Below are positions 8,256 to 16,886 of a stretch of DNA of 33,552 nucleotides, in pieces. The stretch is taken from assembly GCA_023229985.1 (NCBI GenBank), contig JALNYF010000021.1, positions 1 through 33,552 on the forward strand, written 5' to 3'. The notes below the pieces were generated by a model. That model saw only the letters and a program-made list of their open reading frames with translations, made no database searches and was not told the DNA's origin. Position numbers and translations under genes: made by a program. Every line of letters begins with the position of its first letter. Positions within the stretch are counted from its first letter, which is position 1. This DNA is from Bacteroidales bacterium. GTDB lineage: Bacteria > Bacteroidota > Bacteroidia > Bacteroidales > WCHB1-69.

Positions 8256-10583
8256 ATGAAAAAATGGTTTCTTTTTCTTGCAAATCTACTGATTATCAAT
8301 GTTTTAGTATTTGCGTGTGATACAACGCTCATCGACAAGTCAACTTGGTCGGTTGTTCATGTTGATAGTGAGGAATTAACGGGCGAGGGTGCCAATAACG
8401 GTCATGCCATTCATTGTTTTGATGGGGATTCTACTACTTTTTGGCATACAGAATGGCAAAATGTTACCTCTACTTATCCGCATGAAATTTCAATTGACTT
8501 GGGAGATACGTTCGCCATTAACGGCTTCAGCCTATTGACTCGTGCTTCAAGTCAGAATGGACGAATCAAAGATTATGTGTTCTATATCAGCAATGACACC
8601 AACAATTGGGGCAGTCCGCAATCAATCGGGCAGATCGTTTATCCCAATCCGCAGAGCAGTGAGCAACAAACCGGTTACGTTTTTTTTGGTACCGTTTCGG
8701 GAAGATATATCCGATTAATCGCGAACTCAAGTATGGAAAACGGAAATCACGCCATGGTCGCTGAATTGAATGTGTATCAAGATACTCTTTGCCCACCCAC
8801 CGGACAAAACAACCAAACTATTCAGGTGACGGAAATTCCGCGCCAATTCACAACCAATCCGCCCATCGTGATTGATGCCGTTGTCTCTTCGGGCTTGCCA
8901 TTAGAGTATGAAATTCTCAGCGGTCCGGCTACTATTTCCGATAACATGATTACGCTGACGGGCGAAGGTGGAGTTGTGGCGGTGCGAATTTCGCAAGCCG
9001 GTGATTCAGCTTATTATCCCATTTCAGTCGATTTGTCATTTACCGTTACCAATCTGCAAGATTTTAACCCGATAATAACCAGCAAATTGACAAGTAATTT
9101 CCCGATACAGATGCCCCGTTTGATGCCCTATCTTATTCATACAAATGTAACAATTGAGGAGCCCGATTCATTGTCCTTAATCTCCGTTCGTTATCGTGTT
9201 GGTAATTTGGACAGTGCCGCCGTGAATGTGAATGGCGATTATCAGTTTTGGTGGACACCCGACTCTTTTGGAACACATACGATTGATATTGTCGCTACGG
9301 CTTCTAATGGTAATATGATTTCCGAAAGCATCACCGTTGAGGTAACTGACCAAATTGAAGACCGTGCCGTTCAAACGCTGGAAGATGCCGTTATTGATGT
9401 GGGGACGATTGGTTCACAATGGTATTATGGAAGTTATGAGCTGCCGCAGTCTGTTGGTGCATTTCACGAAATCGAAGCCTATTTCGATGTTACTTGTCCG
9501 AATGTGCCCGGGAACTGCGACGATTGGGACAGAATTGCATGGGTGCAAGTGAAAGACCCGTCCGGTAAGTGGGTAGAATTATTCAGATACATCACTCCTT
9601 ATGGCGTGGGTTGTGACCACAGCATTGACGTTACCGACTATGAATCGTTGTTACAAGGCAAACTCGATTTTCGTGTTTATATCGAAACGTGGGGTACCGG
9701 AGGCTGGAAAATGGATTTGATTTTCAACTATGCTGCCGGTGAACCGCAATATCCGTATTCTCACATTGAAGAATTATGGCAAGGAACATACAATTTCGGG
9801 GATCCCGCTAACCTGCAACCAATGGATACCGCTACCGTTGGCATTTTTCACGATGTTCAAAAAGCAACTCTCCGTTTGGTGACTACCGGTCACGGGTGGG
9901 GAAACAACAATACCGGTAACGCTGCCGAGTTTTATCACGCTGTTCATGATTTGAAAGTTAATGGCGAAGATGCTTTTGTTCAAGACTTATGGCAAATTTG
10001 CAATCCAAATCCCGATGGCTGTACGGGACAACATGGAACATGGCAGTACAATCGCGCCGGCTGGTGCCCGGGCCTCATTGCACGCCCTTTCAGCTATGAC
10101 TTATCGCCTTATTTGTGGAAAACCCCCTTCAATTTGCAGTACATCTTTCAAACTTCTTACCAGGATAACTGCCACCCCAATAATCCTGATTGCGTGAGCG
10201 GCGTGACCTGCAGCGATTGCAACGACAGCTACAACCCTCACTACCGAATATCAGCATACGTGATTCGATTCAGTGAAAATCCATTGGAAGAAATTGTCAA
10301 TATCCATAATTATGTGCAAAAACAAGAGGAAAATATTGATTTTGAGCTATATCCAAATCCTTCCAACGGCCAGTTCCGTTTAGATTTTAAAAATGAGATG
10401 AAAGAAGAATTGGTTTGTGCAGTGATTGGCATCAATGGTCAAAGCTTGAAGACCTTCTTCTTCAAAAATAGTAATGAGGCTGAAAATAAATTATTCGATA
10501 TATCTTCTTTCAGTAAAGGCGTCTATTTTCTGCAGATTTATACTGAAAAGGGGATGAATGCACAAAAAATTATACTGCAATAG
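8256..10583 (+). CDS. Secreted PNGase F-like glycosidase with F5/8C domain and T9SS signal
   Basis: The product has 775 residues. I place the start at 8256 (MKKWFLFLANLL...), where a signal peptide begins, not at the upstream in-frame codon. Residues about 25-180 form an F5/8 type C (discoidin) carbohydrate-binding module with FDGDSTTFWHTEW. A linker or Ig-like segment follows. Residues about 385-690 match peptide-N4-(N-acetyl-glucosaminyl)asparagine amidase F, which removes N-glycans from glycoproteins. The three acidic residues important in flavobacterial PNGase F appear conserved: Asp425 in CDDWDR, Glu477 in IETW and Glu558 in AAEF; RAGWCPG is also kept. The C-terminus (LYPNPSNGQFRLDF through KGVYFLQI) is a T9SS type A sorting domain, so the enzyme should be exported and anchored or released at the surface. 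Activity is inferred. The neighbouring gene encodes another T9SS-exported hydrolase. Confidence 0.85.
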   Translation: MKKWFLFLANLLIINVLVFACDTTLIDKSTWSVVHVDSEELTGEGANNGHAIHCFDGDSTTFWHTEWQNVTSTYPHEISIDLGDTFAINGFSLLTRASSQNGRIKDYVFYISNDTNNWGSPQSIGQIVYPNPQSSEQQTGYVFFGTVSGRYIRLIANSSMENGNHAMVAELNVYQDTLCPPTGQNNQTIQVTEIPRQFTTNPPIVIDAVVSSGLPLEYEILSGPATISDNMITLTGEGGVVAVRISQAGDSAYYPISVDLSFTVTNLQDFNPIITSKLTSNFPIQMPRLMPYLIHTNVTIEEPDSLSLISVRYRVGNLDSAAVNVNGDYQFWWTPDSFGTHTIDIVATASNGNMISESITVEVTDQIEDRAVQTLEDAVIDVGTIGSQWYYGSYELPQSVGAFHEIEAYFDVTCPNVPGNCDDWDRIAWVQVKDPSGKWVELFRYITPYGVGCDHSIDVTDYESLLQGKLDFRVYIETWGTGGWKMDLIFNYAAGEPQYPYSHIEELWQGTYNFGDPANLQPMDTATVGIFHDVQKATLRLVTTGHGWGNNNTGNAAEFYHAVHDLKVNGEDAFVQDLWQICNPNPDGCTGQHGTWQYNRAGWCPGLIARPFSYDLSPYLWKTPFNLQYIFQTSYQDNCHPNNPDCVSGVTCSDCNDSYNPHYRISAYVIRFSENPLEEIVNIHNYVQKQEENIDFELYPNPSNGQFRLDFKNEMKEELVCAVIGINGQSLKTFFFKNSNEAENKLFDISSFSKGVYFLQIYTEKGMNAQKIILQ

Positions 10584-10622
10584 CTTTTTTTAGTGATAAA
10601 GATATATTTGATAAAAAAAGTG

Positions 10623-10630
10623 TACCTTTG
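10623..10630 (+). promoter_or_regulatory. -7 box of the M6 protease gene
   Basis: TACCTTTG followed by CTG fits TAnnTTTG and lies 57 bases upstream of the ATG at 10688. It suggests that the protease gene has its own promoter and is not only read through from the PNGase-like gene. Confidence 0.5.
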
Positions 10631-10687
10631 CTGTGTCAAGTATTGAAAATCCATTATATTGTAATTAATTAATAATCTTATACTTAT

Positions 10688-13558
10688 ATGAAAAAAATTG
10701 TTTTATTCCTGTGTATGGTTTTGGGGTTGCTTATCATGGCAAATGCGGCATATTTGCGCAATGTTCCCCAAACCTTGGTACAGCCGAATGGTGACACGTT
10801 GCGATGCTTCGCTACCGGTGACGAGTATTATCACTGGTTGCACGATGATAATGACTTCACAATTGTGCTGAATGTTGAAACCGGTTATTTCGTCTATGCG
10901 GATCGAGTGGGCGAGGAGTTAGTGCCTACCTCATTTATTCCGGGGCGCGTTGATCCCGCAACGGTTGGCTTGACACCCGGGATTAATATTTCTGCCGAGA
11001 AAAAAATGGCAAAACGTCAGGCTTGGGAACAAGCTGTGCCACAGCGAAATACAAACTCCCGCATGAGCAATACCGGTCAATTAAACAATATTGTCATCTT
11101 TGTCCGTTTTTCTGATGATGGTGCTTTTACCAATTCTTTCACTACGGTGGATAATATGTTTAATGATGATGCCCAAGGTGCCGTTTCCATGCATAATTAT
11201 TTTCAATCGGCTTCTTATGGACAGTTAGATATAGAATCCTATTTTTATCCGTCTCCAAGCGGAAATTCGATACTATCCTATCAAGATACACACCCACGCA
11301 GCTATTTTCAACCCTATTCTGCCAGCAATACCAACGGATATAGTGATGATGATGAACGCGCGTCTCGCGAGTTTTCACTGCTGAAACGTGCAGTAGAAGG
11401 TGTCGAAAGTCTCATCCCAACCTCTATCGATTTTGACAATGACAATGATGGCTATGTTGATAATGTTTGTTTTGTGGTAAAAGGCAATGTTGGTGGGTGG
11501 AGCGATTTACTTTGGCCCCATCGTTGGTCGTTGTATGGCGAAAATGCAACCATCAATGGAATGCGCGTGTGGGATTTCAATTTTCAACTCGCAGATGCCA
11601 CTTCTTATTTTAATACCTCAACGCTTTGCCACGAAATGAATCACAGCTTGGGTGCTCCCGATTTGTATCACTATTATGATGGAACAGACTTAACTCCCGT
11701 CGGAGGGTGGGACTTAATGGAACAAAATGCCAATCCACCGCAACACATGGGCGCATATATGAAGTTCAAATATGGACAATGGATAGATGAAATTCCGGAA
11801 ATTATCGCTTGCGGATCCTATTCCCTTTACCCGTTGGGCACCTCTTCTACCCATAATTGTTACAAAATCGCTTCTTCCAACCCAGACGAATTTTTTGTGT
11901 TAGAGTATAGAAACAAAAATAATAGCTTTGAAACAGCACTCCCGGGTTCAGGGCTTTTGATTTATCGTATTAATACCAATTTCGAAGGAAATGCAAGCTA
12001 TAATGGGACTTCCATCTTTGATGAAGTTTATCTGTTCCGCCCCAATGGCACTCAGACCAATAACGGGAATATCGGGCTAGCGAATTTTAGTGCGAATAGC
12101 GGTAGAAATGAGTTTAACGAAAATTCAAATCCCTCTCCATTCTTAACCGATGGTACTCCCTCAGATTTGTATATTCACAGCATCTCGACAGCCGGCGGCG
12201 ACTCAATAACCTTTTCTTACTGCCCCTACAACTACATTAGCGTTACCCCAACGTCTCTTACTTTATCAAGTCAAGATCAGGCTTCTGAAACCTTTATTAT
12301 CGCTTCCGATATGAATTGGACAATTACAGGAAATCCGGTATGGCTGAATGTTAGTGCTTCGTCCGGCAACGCCAACGCCGTTATTACCGTCATGGCCAAC
12401 TCTGCCAATAACACTTTTTCTGACAGAACTTGTACACTGACCATCACTGCACAAAATGGTGTCGTAAAACAAGTTGATATTACTCAATCCGGAATCACTC
12501 CGTATCTTACCGTACAGCAAATCAGTGCAAGTTTGCCTAGTTCCCTAACAGATAGCGCATATGTGACTATGTCATGTAACCATAATTGGACCGTTACCGC
12601 TGATTGCGACTGGCTTCAAACTAATCCTTCAACGGGATTTGGGAGCACCGAATTCGCTATTTACGCTACCGCTTTAAACCCGACTTGCACTCCTCGCACC
12701 TGTTTGCTGACTTTTACCGGTGAAACAGGCATTCGTGATTATGTTACCGTGACCCAATTAGGAACACCTCCCCAATTAAGTGCATCTCCCATTTCATATC
12801 AATTTGAAAATGAGACAAATGACCAAATGACCCTCGATATTATATCTAATACGGAATGGAATATTATCAGTGATATCAGTTGGTTGACATTAAGTGATGT
12901 ATCAGGAAGCGGCAATGGTAGCGTTACGATGACCACCTGCGAATATAACAACTCTTCGGAAATCCGTTACGATACCTTAATTATTGAAACAGAATGTAAC
13001 TACACCAGTGAGGTAATTGTTTCCCAAATAGGTATATTTCTTTATACTTCCGAATCGGCATTAATGTTGGAAGCACCTGCGCAAAGTGCTGCTTCAATGA
13101 CTATTTTCGCCAATAGAAATTGGCAGATTAATAATATCCCGTCGTGGCTTATCGTTTCACCGTCTCATGGAACCGGCGAAACGGAAGTGGTGTTCACTTC
13201 CAATACCGCCAATGACGATTTAATTGAGCGTGCCGCTATTATCAGTGTCGTTTCTAACGACCTGCGAGAGGATATCTTAATCTATCAAAATTCTATTCAT
13301 ACAGGTATTCAGGAAGTGATGGAAAACACCTTGTCTATTTATCCTATTCCTGCAGATGATATTTTGTCGGTTGTTCTCCCCTCAAACGATGTTTATCAAT
13401 ATCAATTCATGGATGTAACCGGTAAATTTGTGATGTCTGGTCAACTTTCTGAGCCAATCTCACACATTCGTTTAGATGGATTGACTTCCGGCGTTTATTT
13501 CATTCGTTTGATGAACTCTTTCGGTGAAATATCCGTTCATAAAGTGGTAAAAAAATAA
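10688..13558 (+). CDS. Secreted M6 family metalloprotease with BACON domains and T9SS signal
   Basis: This 956-residue secreted protease starts with a signal peptide (MKKIVLFLCMVLGLLIMANA). The M6 (immune inhibitor A-like) catalytic domain shows the zinc motif HEMNHSLGAPDLY, with His315, Glu316 and His319, and a following GGWDLM Met-turn ending at Met344. From about residue 516 four consecutive beta-sandwich repeats resemble BACON modules, starting near 516, 606, 696 and 784; each has a conserved Trp-x-x-x segment (NWTIT, NWTVT, EWNII, NWQIN) and a WL pair. The C-terminus from about 880 is a T9SS type A sorting domain (IYPIPADD through SGVYFIRLM). BACON domains are thought to bind carbohydrate or mucin; that is family knowledge. 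Lying beside a PNGase F-like enzyme, it may act on glycoproteins (inference). Confidence 0.9.
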   Translation: MKKIVLFLCMVLGLLIMANAAYLRNVPQTLVQPNGDTLRCFATGDEYYHWLHDDNDFTIVLNVETGYFVYADRVGEELVPTSFIPGRVDPATVGLTPGINISAEKKMAKRQAWEQAVPQRNTNSRMSNTGQLNNIVIFVRFSDDGAFTNSFTTVDNMFNDDAQGAVSMHNYFQSASYGQLDIESYFYPSPSGNSILSYQDTHPRSYFQPYSASNTNGYSDDDERASREFSLLKRAVEGVESLIPTSIDFDNDNDGYVDNVCFVVKGNVGGWSDLLWPHRWSLYGENATINGMRVWDFNFQLADATSYFNTSTLCHEMNHSLGAPDLYHYYDGTDLTPVGGWDLMEQNANPPQHMGAYMKFKYGQWIDEIPEIIACGSYSLYPLGTSSTHNCYKIASSNPDEFFVLEYRNKNNSFETALPGSGLLIYRINTNFEGNASYNGTSIFDEVYLFRPNGTQTNNGNIGLANFSANSGRNEFNENSNPSPFLTDGTPSDLYIHSISTAGGDSITFSYCPYNYISVTPTSLTLSSQDQASETFIIASDMNWTITGNPVWLNVSASSGNANAVITVMANSANNTFSDRTCTLTITAQNGVVKQVDITQSGITPYLTVQQISASLPSSLTDSAYVTMSCNHNWTVTADCDWLQTNPSTGFGSTEFAIYATALNPTCTPRTCLLTFTGETGIRDYVTVTQLGTPPQLSASPISYQFENETNDQMTLDIISNTEWNIISDISWLTLSDVSGSGNGSVTMTTCEYNNSSEIRYDTLIIETECNYTSEVIVSQIGIFLYTSESALMLEAPAQSAASMTIFANRNWQINNIPSWLIVSPSHGTGETEVVFTSNTANDDLIERAAIISVVSNDLREDILIYQNSIHTGIQEVMENTLSIYPIPADDILSVVLPSNDVYQYQFMDVTGKFVMSGQLSEPISHIRLDGLTSGVYFIRLMNSFGEISVHKVVKK

Positions 13559-13592
13559 GGATACTTGCCGTTTATGAATGAATTCTCAAGAA

Positions 13593-15500
13593 TTATTCTT
13601 TCACCGGCGGGATGATGACAGTATGAACGGCAGGATTTAAGCTGTTGAGTTGCTCTTCCGTAATTCTTTCCTGCTTAAGCATTCGCTTGGCAAGGAAAAT
13701 CATTTCTGCACATCTGTTGGCATTAACGGTGCCTGTTTCATCTAAAGTTTTTGCGTAGTGTTTGGGAGCCCGTATCAAAGTTGCCAAATACATACTCTCT
13801 TCAAGCGTCAGCTCTTTCGGCTTTTTATCAAAGTAAAAGCGAGATGCCTCTACGATTCCGTTGATATTAGGTGCCCATTCCACAATGTTGATGTATATTT
13901 CAAACATTCTTTCTTTACTTATGAGATGGTTATTTTCAATCATCCATACCAGCATCATCTCTTCAAATTTGCGGGAAAGTACTTTTTTGCGGTTCAAAAA
14001 AATATTCTTCACTAATTGCATGGTGATGGTGCTGCCGCCGCGTGACATTCTACGTGATTTCAGGTCTGCTATAAGCGCGGATTCTATGGAGCATTTGACA
14101 AAACCGCGATGATAAAAAAACGAAGGATCCTCTGATGTCAGTATGGCATTCATTACGTAAGGCGGAATTTCTTCAAAAGAACAGAAATTCGGATTCTCCG
14201 GTCCAACGATAAAGGTGCGTTCCGCCACACCATTAGAATAATAGGTGTATTCAAATGATTCATTGAATCTTGTGATGACTTCGCTGTCGTTGCCTAAAGA
14301 AAAAGAATGGTCTGAACTGGCTATGTTAAAATCAAATTTTAAACTGTCAAGATTGGCAAAATCACAGTCGAACAACACTTTAAAGTCAATATTGCCTTGG
14401 GCTTGGAGTGTCGGAATAACCTGAAAAAGTTCATCAGGCAAAGCGGCGAACATCTCTCTAATATCTTTGTGTTTCTCATTTATTTTCAGAATGAGGTGAG
14501 GCTTTGTCCCTTTGATATATCGAAAATAGGGGTGAAGGTCAAAATGGTTCAGGCGCAGCGTTGAGGTCGAATCAATTTCAATATTTTCCGGAGATAGGGC
14601 AACATCCAGCGCAAACGCCGCCTCATCTACCCGAATCATTTGGTCGGAAATGTAATGATGAAAACAGTATATGGAATCCATTTTCCCACTGATATGGAAA
14701 AAGGAATGATCGTCCGTTAGTTTGTCAATGGTCAGATTGAGAGCCAATTGGTGAAAACTAAAGTCAATTTTTTCTAATTTTTTTATTAAAGGAAGATTGC
14801 CGGTTGCCCGATTGGATTCGTTAATGGTGAGTGCCCCGCTGTACAATTGTTTCTCTTGGTCAATCATTCCCCTTAATTTCCATCGAGTGGAGAGTGTATC
14901 TCCTTCATTGATAACTAAGTCTCCCGTCATGATGCCCTCTCGGGTTTGCATCGGGCTGATATGATAACTGATTCTTGCCGAATCAAATTCTGTGGTCACA
15001 AGGAAATTAGCGATGTCCATCTGTTGCGGTAAATAGTTTTCCAATTTTTCTAAGTAACTGTAAATTAATTTGCTATAATTGGCAGCTTCATTTTTTTTAC
15101 TTTTCGATTTCAGAAATTCGTAATTGCAGTATTGGTCATTTTTTACCAATAGAATATGGATGTTTTGTGCTGATATTTTTTCCAGTTTTTTCTGAATATG
15201 AAATCCTTGAATGATATCAAGGCTCATTTCAAGCTGATTCGCTGATAACAAGGTGTCTTTACCATTTTTTTCAACTAATTGAAGCAAATCGAAAGAGATA
15301 TCTACACTTCCGTCACAATGCAGAAATGAAATATCACAATCTTTGGTTATCATTAAACCGCCTTTTTCTTCTGCAAAACTCTCAATTTTGTTATTGATAT
15401 ATAGTTGTGCAAAAACGGGAAACAGCAGGTAACCTGCGATGATGAGCACCAGAATGATGGATGGAATAATCCATAAAAGACTTTTTTTATGAAAGGTCAT
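13593..15500 (-). CDS. Membrane peptidoglycan transglycosylase (GT51, MtgA-like) with AsmA-like N-terminus
   Basis: The protein has 635 residues from the ATG at 15500 (MTFHKKSLLW). The longer frame to 15617 lies wholly inside the upstream gene and is rejected. A single N-terminal membrane segment is followed by about 350 residues resembling AsmA-type envelope proteins, then a GT51 glycosyltransferase domain that polymerises lipid II. GT51 motifs are TSEDPSFFYHRG with the catalytic Glu457, GGSTITMQLVKN, and EIYINIVEW. No penicillin-binding transpeptidase domain follows, so it is monofunctional. It is longer than proteobacterial MtgA because of the N-terminal part, a layout seen in Bacteroidota. 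The start overlaps the end of fetB by 14 bases, so they are translationally linked and at the end of the same transcript. Confidence 0.88.
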   Translation of the reverse strand: MTFHKKSLLWIIPSIILVLIIAGYLLFPVFAQLYINNKIESFAEEKGGLMITKDCDISFLHCDGSVDISFDLLQLVEKNGKDTLLSANQLEMSLDIIQGFHIQKKLEKISAQNIHILLVKNDQYCNYEFLKSKSKKNEAANYSKLIYSYLEKLENYLPQQMDIANFLVTTEFDSARISYHISPMQTREGIMTGDLVINEGDTLSTRWKLRGMIDQEKQLYSGALTINESNRATGNLPLIKKLEKIDFSFHQLALNLTIDKLTDDHSFFHISGKMDSIYCFHHYISDQMIRVDEAAFALDVALSPENIEIDSTSTLRLNHFDLHPYFRYIKGTKPHLILKINEKHKDIREMFAALPDELFQVIPTLQAQGNIDFKVLFDCDFANLDSLKFDFNIASSDHSFSLGNDSEVITRFNESFEYTYYSNGVAERTFIVGPENPNFCSFEEIPPYVMNAILTSEDPSFFYHRGFVKCSIESALIADLKSRRMSRGGSTITMQLVKNIFLNRKKVLSRKFEEMMLVWMIENNHLISKERMFEIYINIVEWAPNINGIVEASRFYFDKKPKELTLEESMYLATLIRAPKHYAKTLDETGTVNANRCAEMIFLAKRMLKQERITEEQLNSLNPAVHTVIIPPVKE

Positions 15501-16293
15501 TTGATTTTGATTTTTTTGTAATGTTAGTTTGCAATCTTCCGAATTTGTCAAAAACGAATCTGTTGGCAAGCACGATGCTGAGTAGCAGATTGATAGTGCA
15601 ACCCGCAAAAATAGCAATCATCATCATGATTTGATACTTAATTGCCATGGAAGGCGAGTTGCCACCGAGAATCTGACCGGTCATCATTCCCGGTAGGGAA
15701 ATCAGTCCTATGACGGACATCGAGGCGATGAGTGGGTTTAATCCTTGCATAACGGACTCCTTGATAAATGGATACAAAGAGCTCTTGTGATTGTTGGTAT
15801 TGATTAACAGAAAGGTATAAAGATCGTTTTTATCATTTAATTCTCTAAAATAGGTAGTTAAACCAATGATATTATGGTTGAGCGAATTTCCTAAAATCAT
15901 TCCTGTTATCGGGATAAAATATTGAGCATCAAAACAATAGTCTAATTGTAAAATGGCTCCCAAGAAGAAGGCATCAATAATAATAACGGAGGTAAGTGCA
16001 GCGATGAATAGGGGAATAATGAATAATTTCCAATTCAGACGCACGCGTCGGATGGTGGTAAAAACGCCGACACAAATCATCATGAATACCCACAAGATGT
16101 TAATCCACAGATTGTTAAGTTTAAATATCCATTCTAAATAAACGGCAACGAGGGAGAGCTGCAAAATCATTCGACCTACCGCAATGAGCATATTTTTGAT
16201 GATGCGAATCCGAAAATAGAGCAATAAAACAATGGGAATAAGCAAAATAAGCAATCCCAGCGTTAATTTAAAAATGCTGATATCTTGAATCAT
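15487..16293 (-). CDS. fetB: FetB/YbbM family ABC transporter permease
   Basis: This 268-residue integral membrane protein has about six or seven hydrophobic segments and the UPF0014/FetB signature SLPGMMTGQILGG near residue 205. The E. coli relative FetAB exports iron and protects against peroxide; the metal specificity here is unproven. The start codon overlaps the fetA stop in an ATGA arrangement, so the ATPase and permease are translationally coupled, as expected for one transporter. Confidence 0.9.
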   Translation of the reverse strand: MIQDISIFKLTLGLLILLIPIVLLLYFRIRIIKNMLIAVGRMILQLSLVAVYLEWIFKLNNLWINILWVFMMICVGVFTTIRRVRLNWKLFIIPLFIAALTSVIIIDAFFLGAILQLDYCFDAQYFIPITGMILGNSLNHNIIGLTTYFRELNDKNDLYTFLLINTNNHKSSLYPFIKESVMQGLNPLIASMSVIGLISLPGMMTGQILGGNSPSMAIKYQIMMMIAIFAGCTINLLLSIVLANRFVFDKFGRLQTNITKKSKSNDLS

Positions 16294-16883
16294 AACTCAA
16301 TAATTCTGTCCATGTGGTTTAAAAAATTTGGATGGTGGGAAGCGGCGAGAATGGTTTTCCCTTTCATTGTAGATAAAAGATTAATTAACAGTTCGATAGC
16401 GTCATTATCGAGAGAGGAGGTAGGTTCATCTATGAGCAAAATGGATTTTGGCATACTCAGACATATTGCTAAGATTATTCTTTGTTTTTGTCCGCCGCTG
16501 ACTTGTAAGAAACTCTTATTCAAGAATGAATGATCTAATCCCAAGTCGTTTAAGTATTGGTTGACAGATGAAACACGGGGGGCGAGATTGAGCCATTCTA
16601 CCAATTGCATGCCGTTTTGTGCCGGCAGGTTTATATTTTGCGGAATCCAAGTAATCGTTTTGCGAATCTCAGCAATGTTGTTTTCGTTTAAAAGAAGTTG
16701 ATTGACTTGGATTTCGCCGCTGTCGGGTCGGCACAATCCCATTACTGTTTTGAGGAGTGTGGTTTTTCCTTTCCCGGATGCGCCCCTAATGCCGACTTTT
16801 TCACCGGTTTGTATGGTCGCATTAAAATGTTCAAAAATCATTTTTGAATGAAATGAAAGACTAATATCTTTAAAATCAATCAT
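16290..16883 (-). CDS. fetA: FetA/YbbL family ABC transporter ATPase
   Basis: The small (197-residue) ABC ATPase has all expected motifs: Walker A GASGKGKT (34-41), Q-loop Gln82, signature VSGGQKQR (128-135), Walker B ILLIDE (148-153) and the switch His183. Its partner is the FetB permease that overlaps it by 4 bases. The gene begins 3 bases after the stop of the RNA methyltransferase gene, so it is part of the long Bat-Fet operon. Assignment to FetA rests on the permease beside it, since ATPases alone are hard to tell apart. Confidence 0.9.
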   Translation of the reverse strand: MIDFKDISLSFHSKMIFEHFNATIQTGEKVGIRGASGKGKTTLLKTVMGLCRPDSGEIQVNQLLLNENNIAEIRKTITWIPQNINLPAQNGMQLVEWLNLAPRVSSVNQYLNDLGLDHSFLNKSFLQVSGGQKQRIILAICLSMPKSILLIDEPTSSLDNDAIELLINLLSTMKGKTILAASHHPNFLNHMDRIIEL

Positions 16884-16886
16884 TTA

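Noticed and set aside
10584..10620. A/T-only inverted repeat after the PNGase F-like gene
   Set aside because: The stem has almost no GC pairs, so it is unlikely to act as a terminator.
13581..13594. AATTC-TCAA-GAATT hairpin between the convergent M6 protease and transglycosylase genes
   Set aside because: The 5-bp AT-rich stem is weak, overlaps the transglycosylase stop and has no long T-run.
15501..15617. Upstream extension of the transglycosylase frame
   Set aside because: It lies entirely inside fetB in another frame and lacks a signal or membrane segment. The ATG at 15500 begins the hydrophobic N-terminus.
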